From Dehalococcoidia bacterium (lineage in GTDB: Bacteria > Chloroflexota > Dehalococcoidia > UBA2247), in contig JAGHDJ010000135.1 in the NCBI GenBank assembly GCA_021159955.1, positions 1-6,951 on the forward strand: DNA of 6,951 bases, read 5' to 3'. This document shows, piece after piece, positions 1-5,988 of the stretch. Position 1 is the stretch's first letter; each line of letters starts with the position of its first letter. Under the pieces are notes generated by a model. The model was not told where the DNA came from. It was given only the letters and a program-made list of their open reading frames with translations, and did no database searches. The position numbers were made by a program, and so were the translations under genes.

Positions 1-2770
1 CGGTATCTCTCTCCGATTCCAGTTGCCTTGCTGCCTCAAAGAAATCTACCTCTCCGGTAGATTTACCGCTGCTCATATAGAATTTTTGCAATTTGCCCTT
101 GCGGAAATATGTCAGCAGGGCATTTATGTCTTCCTGGTAGGTTCTGCCGGTGCGGGATTTCCTGGGCAGGCGCTTAATTCGCTCGAATAAGTCAGGGTCA
201 TTATCGCGGATATTACGAATAACACGCAGGTATTTTAATTCGCTTTCCTCATCTCCGTCCTCGCCGGTGATGGTCTTCTTTGATGTCAGGCGGGTAAACA
301 GGTCGTGCGATTTGATTTCCTCGCCCTCCGTCAGGAGGCGTGAATCGGCACCGAGCATTTCAATGAAAGCCTGTATCTTGTATTCCGCCGCCTCTCGCAG
401 TTTAATCTGGTCGTTGGACTGTGTGGTGGGGAAGAAATTGAAGGTATAAATCTTGTCGAACTTGGTATCAACGCGGTTTATACGTCCTACTCTCTGCATC
501 ATTCGGGTTGGATTCCAGGGAATGTCGTAATTGATGACCACATTTGAGCGGTGCAGGTTGACGCCCTCTGCCAGCACTTCGGTGGTGATGAGAATGCGAT
601 AGTCATCTCTGGGTTCTCTTGCCCTGGCATCGAAGTTGGCAATGACCTGTCTTCGGGTCTTAATGCTGGAGTCGCCTGACAGGGACAACACCTGCCTCGG
701 GAATATACCGTCGATGCTTTTCTTAAGATACTCTGCGGTCTCCTTTGATTCCGTGAAAACGATGAGCTTGTTCTTTTTGAGGATGTCATTGGATGCCAGC
801 AGCTCAACGAAAGTTATCAGTTTGGGGTCACGCTTTACCGTTTTCCAGAGGTCATCTATTTCTCTCAATGCCGCCAGGTCACTCTCTAAATGCTCCCTGA
901 ATTCGGCATTGAAGTCTGATGAATTATATCTTCTGGCTTTGTCCTCATCTATCAATTGCTGTACGGCTTTATCATCGCCTTCGTCCAGCAGCTCAAAGAG
1001 TTTGCCTGTGTATTTCTTGCTGGCATATACACTTCCCTTATCAAATTCATCCAGAAATTGCTCGTATGATTTGATAAATCTGCCAAGGGATTGGCGGAAT
1101 GCGTAAAAACTGCTCTCCAGCCGTTTTACCAGCAATATCCTCATAAACTTACGCATATTCTTTTGAGCCAGTTCTTCGGGTTGAGTGATTTTTCCTTCAT
1201 AATAGAGCATAGGGGCGTAGCGGGCATATTTGAACCCCTTTGCTGCTAATTCTATCGTTCTGCTGAATATGTGGTCTTCATTATCATTCAATTGATAGAG
1301 AACTGGCTCAGGGTCAGCAACTTCAGGGAATTTTAAGCCCTGTTTCTTCATATCTTCTCCGAAGTATTTTACGATTTCCGTTCTAGTTCTGCGCACCATC
1401 AAGTACTTAAGAGCTTTACTCCTTATTCCTCTGGCGTTTTCTCTTACAACTCGTATGTATTTATCATAGTCTTCCATGCGGTCGAGCCCGTTAAGTTTTT
1501 TGGCAAGCCCGTTGAAGAATCTTTCGAGGTTGGATAAATTGGGTATAGTGCTTTTTTTAGATTTTTGAAATAGCTTTATCTGACTGAGTATATCTCTGGG
1601 ATAATTATTGAGCGGGGTAGCGCTAACCAGTATCACCCGTTTTCCGCGGCATATTTGAGCCAGTTTTTCGTAGGTTACATTTGTTTCGCTTCGGAAATGG
1701 TGTGCTTCATCAATGAAAACATTTTTGTATTTGTCCGTTCCCTGTTTGATGAGGTGGTCGAGCTTGCCGATGGATTCGAAACTGGTAGCTGGCACACGAA
1801 AATCCAGAAAAACATTGGGCCAGGAGCCTGGGTTGTCTTTGTTTAGCAGTGCTGGCGGAGCGATAACCAGATTTCTGCCGTCGAGTTGATTTGCCAGCAT
1901 AGCTGCGATGTAGGTTTTACCCAGTCCGACCACATCTGACAGGAATACTCCGCCGTATTCCTCCAGCTTGCGTTTGGCGTCTATTACTGCTTCGGTCTGG
2001 TATTCTAACTCCCGAAAGCCTTCCGGGTGATATCTTATCTCAGGGGTTTCTCGGTCAATATTTATCTTTTCTTTGAAATATTCGTATAGGAATTTGAGGT
2101 AGAGCTCATAGGGGGTGATGGTGTTATTGAGCCAGGTCCTGTCTCGAATGGTTTCGAGATATTTATCTTTAACATCTACGGCGTCTAGCCAGAGTTCGTT
2201 AAACTTCGCCAAAGCAAAATCATAGTCGACTCTATTTTTGAGTTCAACGTTGAATTCCAGATTGTCCACCAGCCCTGACTGAGTAAAATTACTGGAGCCG
2301 GTTATTACCCGACCGACATCTTTATCATCCTCGACAAAGGTCATAATGTAGAGTTTGGCGTGGATATTCTCCGAAGGGTAGGCTTTAATCTCCAATTTTC
2401 CCGAATGCAGCCACTCTACGAACTTGTTTATGCCTTCTTCTGTCTCGCGGCTGTCTTTGGAGTTTTCTATCTCGTTGACAACGGCGTTGGAAAATTCCTC
2501 TTTTGCCTCGGCGTGTGAGAATTGAAAAAAACCCTGAGTAGGGGATTGTGAGCGTTGAATTAAATCAACTGTATTCTTGTTAGTATTTATGCCGATGAGG
2601 ATTCTGATTTTATCGGTATTCTCCAACGGTTTGTAAATGGCGTGGAAACCACTGGTGTAGAAGTAGCCGACCAGAACATCGAAAAGTCGGGTGTCCTTTA
2701 TCAGAACGCGGAATCTCTCCCTGAGATTGCTCTCACCTTCATTTGTGATGAATGTGGTGTCTGTGTTCAT
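1..2770 (-). CDS. PLD-domain SNF2-type helicase (3' end beyond window)
   Basis: The frame is open from an ATG at 2770-2768 to the window edge: 923 codons with no stop, C-terminus missing. The N-terminal domain resembles a phospholipase D nuclease half-site: H137-A-K139 (HAKLY) and G158-SSNFT. A superfamily 2 helicase core follows: Walker A GLGKT (282-286), DEAH box (354-357), SAT (383-385), an SNF2-like MVRRTRTE stretch near 460, motif V ITTEVLAEGVNL near 728-739, and motif VI QRVGRINR (759-766). All key ATPase residues are present, so the motor looks functional. About 250 residues separate motif III from the second RecA-like domain, as in SNF2 proteins with helical insertions. Proteins of this PLD-helicase type often sit beside DNA methyltransferases or in defence islands; the likely role is ATP-driven DNA translocation coupled to cleavage. 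The HKD aspartate is not at its classical spacing (T144), so nuclease activity is less certain. A purine-rich GAGGTGG lies 11 bases before the ATG. The partner gene, if any, would be downstream, outside the window. Confidence 0.9.
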   Translation of the reverse strand, partial: MNTDTTFITNEGESNLRERFRVLIKDTRLFDVLVGYFYTSGFHAIYKPLENTDKIRILIGINTNKNTVDLIQRSQSPTQGFFQFSHAEAKEEFSNAVVNEIENSKDSRETEEGINKFVEWLHSGKLEIKAYPSENIHAKLYIMTFVEDDKDVGRVITGSSNFTQSGLVDNLEFNVELKNRVDYDFALAKFNELWLDAVDVKDKYLETIRDRTWLNNTITPYELYLKFLYEYFKEKINIDRETPEIRYHPEGFRELEYQTEAVIDAKRKLEEYGGVFLSDVVGLGKTYIAAMLANQLDGRNLVIAPPALLNKDNPGSWPNVFLDFRVPATSFESIGKLDHLIKQGTDKYKNVFIDEAHHFRSETNVTYEKLAQICRGKRVILVSATPLNNYPRDILSQIKLFQKSKKSTIPNLSNLERFFNGLAKKLNGLDRMEDYDKYIRVVRENARGIRSKALKYLMVRRTRTEIVKYFGEDMKKQGLKFPEVADPEPVLYQLNDNEDHIFSRTIELAAKGFKYARYAPMLYYEGKITQPEELAQKNMRKFMRILLVKRLESSFYAFRQSLGRFIKSYEQFLDEFDKGSVYASKKYTGKLFELLDEGDDKAVQQLIDEDKARRYNSSDFNAEFREHLESDLAALREIDDLWKTVKRDPKLITFVELLASNDILKKNKLIVFTESKETAEYLKKSIDGIFPRQVLSLSGDSSIKTRRQVIANFDARAREPRDDYRILITTEVLAEGVNLHRSNVVINYDIPWNPTRMMQRVGRINRVDTKFDKIYTFNFFPTTQSNDQIKLREAAEYKIQAFIEMLGADSRLLTEGEEIKSHDLFTRLTSKKTITGEDGDEESELKYLRVIRNIRDNDPDLFERIKRLPRKSRTGRTYQEDINALLTYFRKGKLQKFYMSSGKSTGEVDFFEAARQLESERDT

Positions 2771-2781
2771 AGCTTGGATAA

Positions 2782-2799
2782 CCACCTCAAGCCATTATA
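2782..2799 (-). promoter_or_regulatory. Putative extended -10 and Shine-Dalgarno of the helicase gene
   Basis: On the minus strand a perfect TATAAT (2799-2794) is preceded by TGT, making an extended -10 element (TGnTATAAT). No good -35 is seen, as is usual for extended -10 promoters. A GAGGTGG at 2788-2782 is the likely ribosome binding site, 11 bases before the ATG. A start point about 7 bases after the -10 would fall inside the Shine-Dalgarno, so the promoter and the ribosome site may not both be used as drawn. Confidence 0.45.
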
Positions 2800-2861
2800 A
2801 CATAAACCCGATTGCCGCTGTTGCAGGACTATGGTGTCGGAGCAATCTCGAATAATAAAAT

Positions 2862-2904
2862 CCTCTCTTTTGATGAGAGAGGGCAGGGTGTCCGATTTAT
2901 CGGA
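2862..2904. repeat. Two adjacent small hairpins
   Basis: CCTCTC (2862-2867) pairs with GAGAGG (2877-2882) around a 9-base loop, and TCCGA (2891-2895) pairs with TCGGA (2900-2904) around TTTA. A run of six T follows at 2915-2920, ten bases after the second stem, which is too far for a normal intrinsic terminator. No plus-strand gene upstream would need one. They are best seen as part of the repeat cluster. Confidence 0.5.
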
Positions 2905-3021
2905 GAGGTTCCCCTTTTTTGTCTTTGCGCCCTTGACCATGCCTCTGTCATTGAGAGGAGCATGTGAGCCGAAGCCCAGAGCGAAGCGAAGGGGACGAAG
3001 CAATCTCTTTTCCCTATCGTC

Positions 3022-3045
3022 ATTGCGTCCCGATTTTGTCGGGAC
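3022..3045. repeat. Perfect 7-bp hairpin within a repeat unit
   Basis: GTCCCGA (3027-3033) pairs exactly with TCGGGAC (3039-3045) around the loop TTTTG. It is preceded by the ATTGC unit start at 3022-3026. The normal GCAATCTC end is missing directly after the hairpin, so this copy looks truncated or rearranged. Confidence 0.6.
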
Positions 3046-3204
3046 TCCGATGAGAGAATCATCATCGGGGAGCTCTACAGCGACGTGGCAATCTCGGTGG
3101 AGTGCTGGACTACCGACTATTGCCTACCGACTGCCGACTGTTTTGTTATCTCCCTGTCTTTGCGAGGAGCGTAGCGACGTGGCAATCTCATCCTTCCTTT
3201 TGTC

Positions 3205-3240
3205 ATTGCGAGTCCTTCTTGGGAAGGACGAAGCAATCTC
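3205..3240. repeat. Best-preserved repeat unit, long hairpin
   Basis: ATTGC (3205-3209) pairs with GCAAT (3233-3237). Inside, GTCCTTC (3212-3218) pairs with GAAGGAC (3223-3229) around the loop TTGG. The whole unit is therefore a nearly complete hairpin with a small internal loop, and it serves as the reference copy for the family in this spacer. Confidence 0.7.
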
Positions 3241-3432
3241 GGAGGTGTGGTGTGTGGGTTCAATCCTCTAAGGATGATTAATTGTTTTCCGACCTGATTT
3301 TTAATGTCAACGATAAGGTCTCCCCAGTGTCTCAATGAGCTCACTTAATTTACTTGTTCAGCAGGGCTGATAAGATTAATAATCCGATGTTTTGTTACGC
3401 CTATAGATTACTAGCCTCGCCAGCACACGGTG

Positions 3433-3438
3433 TATAAT
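3433..3438 (+). promoter_or_regulatory. TATAAT -10 element, possible leaderless start
   Basis: A perfect TATAAT lies 9 bases before the ATG at 3448, with no convincing -35 and no Shine-Dalgarno. A start point about 7 bases downstream would put transcription within a few bases of that ATG, which is the geometry of a leaderless mRNA. The alternative upstream GTG (3430) would have this hexamer inside its first codons. Confidence 0.4.
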
Positions 3439-3447
3439 GTGGTTGCA

Positions 3448-4383
3448 ATGACAGACAGAAATCATAAACAGAAGATTATAACCCCTATAGGCGCGAATTT
3501 CGTAGAATTCATCGTCCCTCATTTGATGGCAGAGGCATTCACTGCATACAAGAAACGTAACTTCACGAAAACATATTTTCAGGTGAACCCATGTGAGAAC
3601 AGCCATTCTGCAGCAGCAATTGTTCTTGTTGCCGTGGCTATTGAGGCATATAGAAATAGAATCTACTACATGGGAGGGGAGAGTGTTCCAAAGGGCACAA
3701 AGGGCAGTGTGCCATCAACCATAGGAAAAATGTTTTTAAGAAAGCTATCCGGTTTTCCTGATCAGAAATTTGAAACTATTGTGCAAGAGGTCTTTGTCGT
3801 CAGGGATGTTATTGTGCATAGCCATATCCACGAACTCAATGTAGTTTTTAACTCCAGAAACTGGGATATGGTTAAAGGGAGAAAATTGAATGAATATGGG
3901 GATGGTAAGTTTAAGAAGTCAGTAGACACGAAGATAGGGAAAACCAATCTAATAGGTTTCAACGTCCAGCCATTGAAAATAGGATTTGAGGACTTGTTTA
4001 AGACGTTATTGGTTCTTGATTTGTTTGCGGGAATTGCTGAAAAAGCTTTGGGGCGAGGTTGTGTATCATTTGCCTTGCTGCAAAAATTTGACAACCATTG
4101 GACAAAGAATCTGTCACAATTGCTAACCCATTATTATGATCAAGCCCCTAACCAGAAGTTCGCCGAGTGGGTAGAGAGTTTTTCAAAAGGACTTAGAGAG
4201 GACTTTGGCAGTTTTCTCCCGGATGGAGACGATTGTTTTATAACAAACACTTGCCCCAAATGCTCCGCTCTCGGATTCCACAAACTAGAGGAAGTTTGGC
4301 GCTGTAATGCTTGTGGAGTTAAGCTTGGGTTCAAGCTGAATGGCATCATTACTAGCAAACCCCTGAACCAGGATCATGAGTAG
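3448..4383 (+). CDS. HEPN-like protein with C-terminal zinc ribbon
   Basis: This encodes 311 residues from the ATG at 3448, or 317 from an in-frame GTG at 3430. The ATG was chosen because a TATAAT overlaps the first codons of the longer form; neither start has a Shine-Dalgarno. A helix with the pattern AAAIVLVAVAIEAYRNRIYY (residues 55-74 from the ATG) resembles the first conserved helix of HEPN-type proteins. It is followed at 119-124 by RDVIVH, an R-x4-H motif of the kind that forms the HEPN ribonuclease site, with two more histidines close by (HSHIH). The C-terminus carries CPKC (269-272) and CNAC (286-289), a classic four-cysteine zinc ribbon that could bind nucleic acid or protein. No signal peptide or membrane segment is seen. 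The gene is divergent from the PLD-helicase gene across a repeat-filled spacer. A role as an RNA-cleaving toxin or abortive-infection effector is an inference; the exact family is not recognised. Confidence 0.8.
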   Translation: MTDRNHKQKIITPIGANFVEFIVPHLMAEAFTAYKKRNFTKTYFQVNPCENSHSAAAIVLVAVAIEAYRNRIYYMGGESVPKGTKGSVPSTIGKMFLRKLSGFPDQKFETIVQEVFVVRDVIVHSHIHELNVVFNSRNWDMVKGRKLNEYGDGKFKKSVDTKIGKTNLIGFNVQPLKIGFEDLFKTLLVLDLFAGIAEKALGRGCVSFALLQKFDNHWTKNLSQLLTHYYDQAPNQKFAEWVESFSKGLREDFGSFLPDGDDCFITNTCPKCSALGFHKLEEVWRCNACGVKLGFKLNGIITSKPLNQDHE

Positions 4384-4607
4384 CTACTACTGTGCTTCCC
4401 GAGGTAGAAAACGGTCTAACTTTAGAAATCAGCTTTACCTCCCTTCTTTAGAGATTCTGCCCAGAGCGTTCTCCAAAGGGAACAATCTGGCTGGCTTTCT
4501 CATTTCGGTAACTCCTCACGATCCATTAATGTCATCGCTAATTATACCATGAGTGTTACCTATGTATCTCAGCCTCCGCATTGCTCAACTGTGACATGAC
4601 ATGTTCG

Positions 4608-4629
4608 TCGCCGAATGGGGATTCGAACC
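4608..4629 (-). other. Relic of a tRNA 3' end (possible attachment-site scar)
   Basis: Read on the minus strand, these 22 bases contain GGTTCGAATCCCC, matching a T-loop and the 3' side of its stem, followed by ATTCGGCGA, which fits a 3' acceptor strand plus discriminator base. No CCA is encoded. The 5' side of the tRNA is not convincing: the T-stem 5' strand CTTGG mismatches three of five pairs, the variable region would be 10 bases, and only about four of seven acceptor pairs form. An inverted repeat at 4643-4659 (AAACAAT, CTA, ATTGTTT) sits roughly where an anticodon arm would be but is probably coincidental. Short tRNA 3' ends are typical leftovers of integrase-mediated recombination. Confidence 0.5.
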
Positions 4630-4642
4630 AAGCTCAAGTCAC

Positions 4643-4659
4643 AAACAATCTAATTGTTT
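4643..4659. repeat. Perfect 7-bp inverted repeat
   Basis: AAACAAT and ATTGTTT flank the centre CTA. It could be a regulator site or the decayed anticodon arm of the neighbouring tRNA relic; there is no evidence to choose. Confidence 0.4.
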
Positions 4660-4770
4660 AGTAATGCCAATGAATTTCACATTCCGATGAATTGTGTAGC
4701 CCCGAGTGGTAAACTTAGCATCAGAACTTCTCACGTCGTTGAGAATCAGTGGTGAGAGTGATCTTATAGA

Positions 4771-4778
4771 AAAGGTGG
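4771..4778 (+). promoter_or_regulatory. Ribosome binding site of the methyltransferase gene
   Basis: AAAGGTGG ends 7 bases before the GTG at 4786 and decides that start. The nearby ATGs at 4781 and 4784 run straight into a TGA and cannot be used. Confidence 0.6.
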
Positions 4779-4785
4779 CTATGAT

Positions 4786-5331
4786 GTGAAACAGGATTGC
4801 GAGAGTTTGCCAGGGAGAGCTGATATACTGCGGATGGCTAAACTGAAGAATAAGACCTTGCTGGATATTGGAACAGGTCCTTTGAGCATCATTGCTGCCA
4901 GAGACTTCAACTGTTGGGTCACCAACATTGACATTTCAGCAGAGGCACTGAGAGCAGCAGCAATGGAGGTAAAGAGGGAGGGGTTGGAACACAAAATCAG
5001 CTTGGAACAGGAAGATGCCGCAGACTTGCCTTATCCTGACAGGGCATTTCATACAGTTATCAGTTATGGGGCTTTACACCATAACTCTCCTAATGTAAGG
5101 GAAAGGATAATCTGCGAAGCATATCGAGTAGCAGAAAAGCAGATTATAATTGCTGAATTGACTGAAACAGGTTTTAATCAGATACACAGCTCCAGTGGTT
5201 TTGTGGCAGTTGACCTTGACTGGTTAGAAAGAATATTGAACTCTTTGGGCGAAGTCAAACAGTATTCCAGTAAAATGATGAATGTCTATACGTGTAAAAG
5301 GGAAACACTATTAGACTATGGTTGCAGCTAG
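4786..5331 (+). CDS. Class I SAM-dependent methyltransferase
   Basis: A 181-residue protein starting at GTG (4786). The Rossmann-fold methyltransferase signature is clear: motif I LLDIGTGPL (25-33), which binds the methionine part of S-adenosylmethionine; acidic D49 after the second strand (NIDIS), placed to bind the ribose; an acidic D77/D80 before the LPYPDRAFHTVISYGALHH stretch (81-99). This fits the Methyltransf_11/25 type of small-molecule methyltransferases. The protein is short: the fold begins almost at the N-terminus and the usual N-terminal substrate-binding helices are minimal, so it may be a compact form or may work with another subunit. The substrate cannot be told from the sequence. 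It is the only gene in its transcription unit within the window; a spacer with mobile-element remains follows. No signal peptide is present, so it should be cytoplasmic. Confidence 0.85.
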   Translation: MKQDCESLPGRADILRMAKLKNKTLLDIGTGPLSIIAARDFNCWVTNIDISAEALRAAAMEVKREGLEHKISLEQEDAADLPYPDRAFHTVISYGALHHNSPNVRERIICEAYRVAEKQIIIAELTETGFNQIHSSSGFVAVDLDWLERILNSLGEVKQYSSKMMNVYTCKRETLLDYGCS

Positions 5332-5500
5332 TGGAATCTAATATTATGACTGAAATAAAAGATGATTTTGCATCTGGGACATAATTGGATAGTGAATTTT
5401 TGAACTCTCGCTATCGCTCGCCCTTCGGGTCATCTAACAGGAACTATATTAAAAGTAGCCTCCCGGATGTGAAACTGTTAGAGTGAGAAGAAAAAGGGAG
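5332..5500. other. Spacer after the methyltransferase gene
   Basis: No gene is seen. A CTCTCGCTATCGCTCGCCC stretch with a CCC-TTC-GGG mini-stem (about 5407-5431) resembles, on the other strand, the GCGAAGCGAAGGG type of motif in the intergenic repeats near 2981-2993. CCTCCC (5459-5464) can pair with GGGAGG (5495-5500) just before the group II intron fragment. Confidence 0.35.
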
Positions 5501-5722
5501 GTTGCGTGACCATGGAAAACATGAGAAGGAATTCCTCAGCCCGCGACTACGGATGTCAGTAAGGACCTCCAACCTAACAAAAGGGCGAAATGTGCAGACT
5601 CATTGGTGAAGCACGAGTCTGGAAAGCGCCCTGTTAAGCTTATCTGGGTTTAGAGGATTTCTCGTGTGGTTTGCTCGGACTGATACACAGTCGCAAGCAT
5701 AGCTTCGCGAGAGTATAAGCTT
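5501..5722 (+). mobile_element. Group II intron 5' fragment (domain I), no reverse transcriptase
   Basis: The order of conserved blocks matches domain I of ORF-bearing group II introns such as Lactococcus Ll.LtrB: CCAACCTAAC (5569-5578), then GCGAAA, then GAAGCACG, then TGGAAAGCG, then TGTTA, followed further on by GACTGA...AGTCGCAA and TATAAG (to about 5720). AGGGCG and CGCCCT close a stem, and AGACTC/GAGTCT a nested one. By analogy with Ll.LtrB the 5' splice site would be about 70 bases before CCAACC, near 5501-5506. GTTGCG or GTGACC there is not a clean GUGYG, so the boundary is approximate. No domain V hairpin and no reverse transcriptase/maturase frame are found downstream, so this is a truncated, non-splicing remnant. 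The match is from memory of the Ll.LtrB sequence, not a search. Confidence 0.65.
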
Positions 5723-5723
5723 C

Positions 5724-5896
5724 GAGGCCATTCATTGCTATAATAACTATCGCCCGCATAGCTCACTCGACTATCTGACACCATCAGAGTTTGCCAGGCG
5801 ATACTACGAAAAGATATAGGTAACAGAGGTTAAGCAACAAGTGGAGAAAGCAGGAAGTCTCTCATTGTAAGTGGTACTAAAAATGGGGGCACTCCA
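5724..5896 (+). mobile_element. IS3-family element remnant, right end
   Basis: This contains the last transposase codons (to the stop at 5817-5819), a short spacer and a right terminal inverted repeat (about 5866-5896) with the sequence GTGGTACTAAAAATGGGGG, then CACTCCA. IS3 elements end in CA, and this GTACTAAAAATGGGGGCA type of end is common in the family. The left end and nearly all of the transposase genes are missing. The piece directly abuts the group II intron fragment, so the left junction (around 5722-5730) is a recombination or deletion point. Confidence 0.65.
5730..5819 (+). pseudogene. IS3-family transposase (OrfB) C-terminal remnant
   Basis: The frame reads IHCYNNYRPHSSLDYLTP and then SEFARRYYEKI before a TAG stop. 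The block YNNYRPHSSLDYLTPSEFA is the hallmark C-terminus of the IS3-family DDE integrase (rve core), just beyond the catalytic glutamate. Only about 30 of the usual 280 or so residues remain, an in-frame TAG stands upstream at 5700-5702, and no catalytic residue is left, so it cannot transpose. Confidence 0.75.
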
Positions 5897-5976
5897 GTCT
5901 GCGATGACCGGTCTGACTAAGCGCACGAAACGAAGTGATAGAAAGCATCTTTAGGAAGTAGCTTAAGGGCGAAAAA
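5897..5976. other. Leader region before the lipoprotein gene
   Basis: No gene is recognised between the IS3 remnant and the lipoprotein ribosome binding site. It may be the continuation of the disrupted intron or the native upstream region of the lipoprotein gene. No clear -35/-10 pair is seen. Confidence 0.3.
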
Positions 5977-5984
5977 GAGGAGGT
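5977..5984 (+). promoter_or_regulatory. Strong ribosome binding site of the lipoprotein gene
   Basis: GAGGAGGT matches the anti-Shine-Dalgarno almost perfectly. Its AGGAGG core ends 5 bases before the GTG at 5989, fixing that start. Confidence 0.75.
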
Positions 5985-5988
5985 TAAA

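Larger units (their letters stand above)
2810..3240. repeat. Cluster of REP-like intergenic repeats (GCAATCTC family)
   Basis: This non-coding spacer holds at least five copies of GCAATCTC (2842-2849, 3000-3007, 3088-3095, 3182-3189, 3233-3240). Two copies share the 17-base string AGCGACGTGGCAATCTC (3079-3095 and 3173-3189). Several units begin with ATTGC and end with GCAAT, so the unit folds on itself; GATTGC at 2810-2815 pairs with GCAATC at 2842-2847. Short CTACCGACT repeats lie at 3110-3140. Open frames in this area are by-products of the repeats and were not called as genes. Similar hairpin repeats are scattered between genes in several bacterial groups, including Dehalococcoidia; their function is unknown. 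Confidence 0.75.
4384..4785. other. Non-coding spacer between HEPN-like and methyltransferase genes
   Basis: No coding frame with convincing composition is present. GAGGTA (4401-4406) can pair with TACCTC (4436-4441), enclosing a second stem TCTAA/TTAGA (4415-4426); this could slow or end transcription of the upstream gene but lacks a T run. Another weak stem, GTTCTC/GGGAAC, lies near 4469-4485. A tRNA 3'-end relic is listed separately. Near the right end a TTGAGA (4739-4744) and TATAGA (4765-4770) are spaced too widely (20 bases) to call a promoter. Confidence 0.5.

Noticed and set aside
150..1846. Several open frames on the plus strand and one on the minus strand (499-807)
   Set aside because: All lie within the long helicase frame, which has intact motifs throughout; these are shadows in other frames.
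2810..3240. Repeats considered as a CRISPR array
   Set aside because: Units vary in length and inner sequence, spacing is irregular and the units are self-complementary hairpins rather than identical repeats with unique spacers.
2831..3271. Open frame of 146 codons on the plus strand, and overlapping minus-strand frames
   Set aside because: They run through the hairpin repeat cluster, have no ribosome site and no protein-like composition; they result from the repeats lacking stops.
3762..4358. Minus-strand frames opposite the HEPN-like gene
   Set aside because: They are antisense shadows; the plus-strand frame has a zinc ribbon and HEPN-like motif.
4608..4684. A complete tRNA gene with anticodon TAG on the minus strand
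   Set aside because: The T-stem has three mismatches, the variable region is 10 bases and the acceptor stem pairs poorly; only the 3' end is convincing.
4739..4770. Promoter TTGAGA ... TATAGA before the methyltransferase
   Set aside because: Spacing is 20 bases and the predicted start would fall in the ribosome binding site.
5932..5955. Resemblance of AAGTGATAGAAAGCATCT to a conserved 23S rRNA stretch (AAGTGCTGAAAGCATCT)
   Set aside because: The similarity does not extend on either side, so it is taken as chance.
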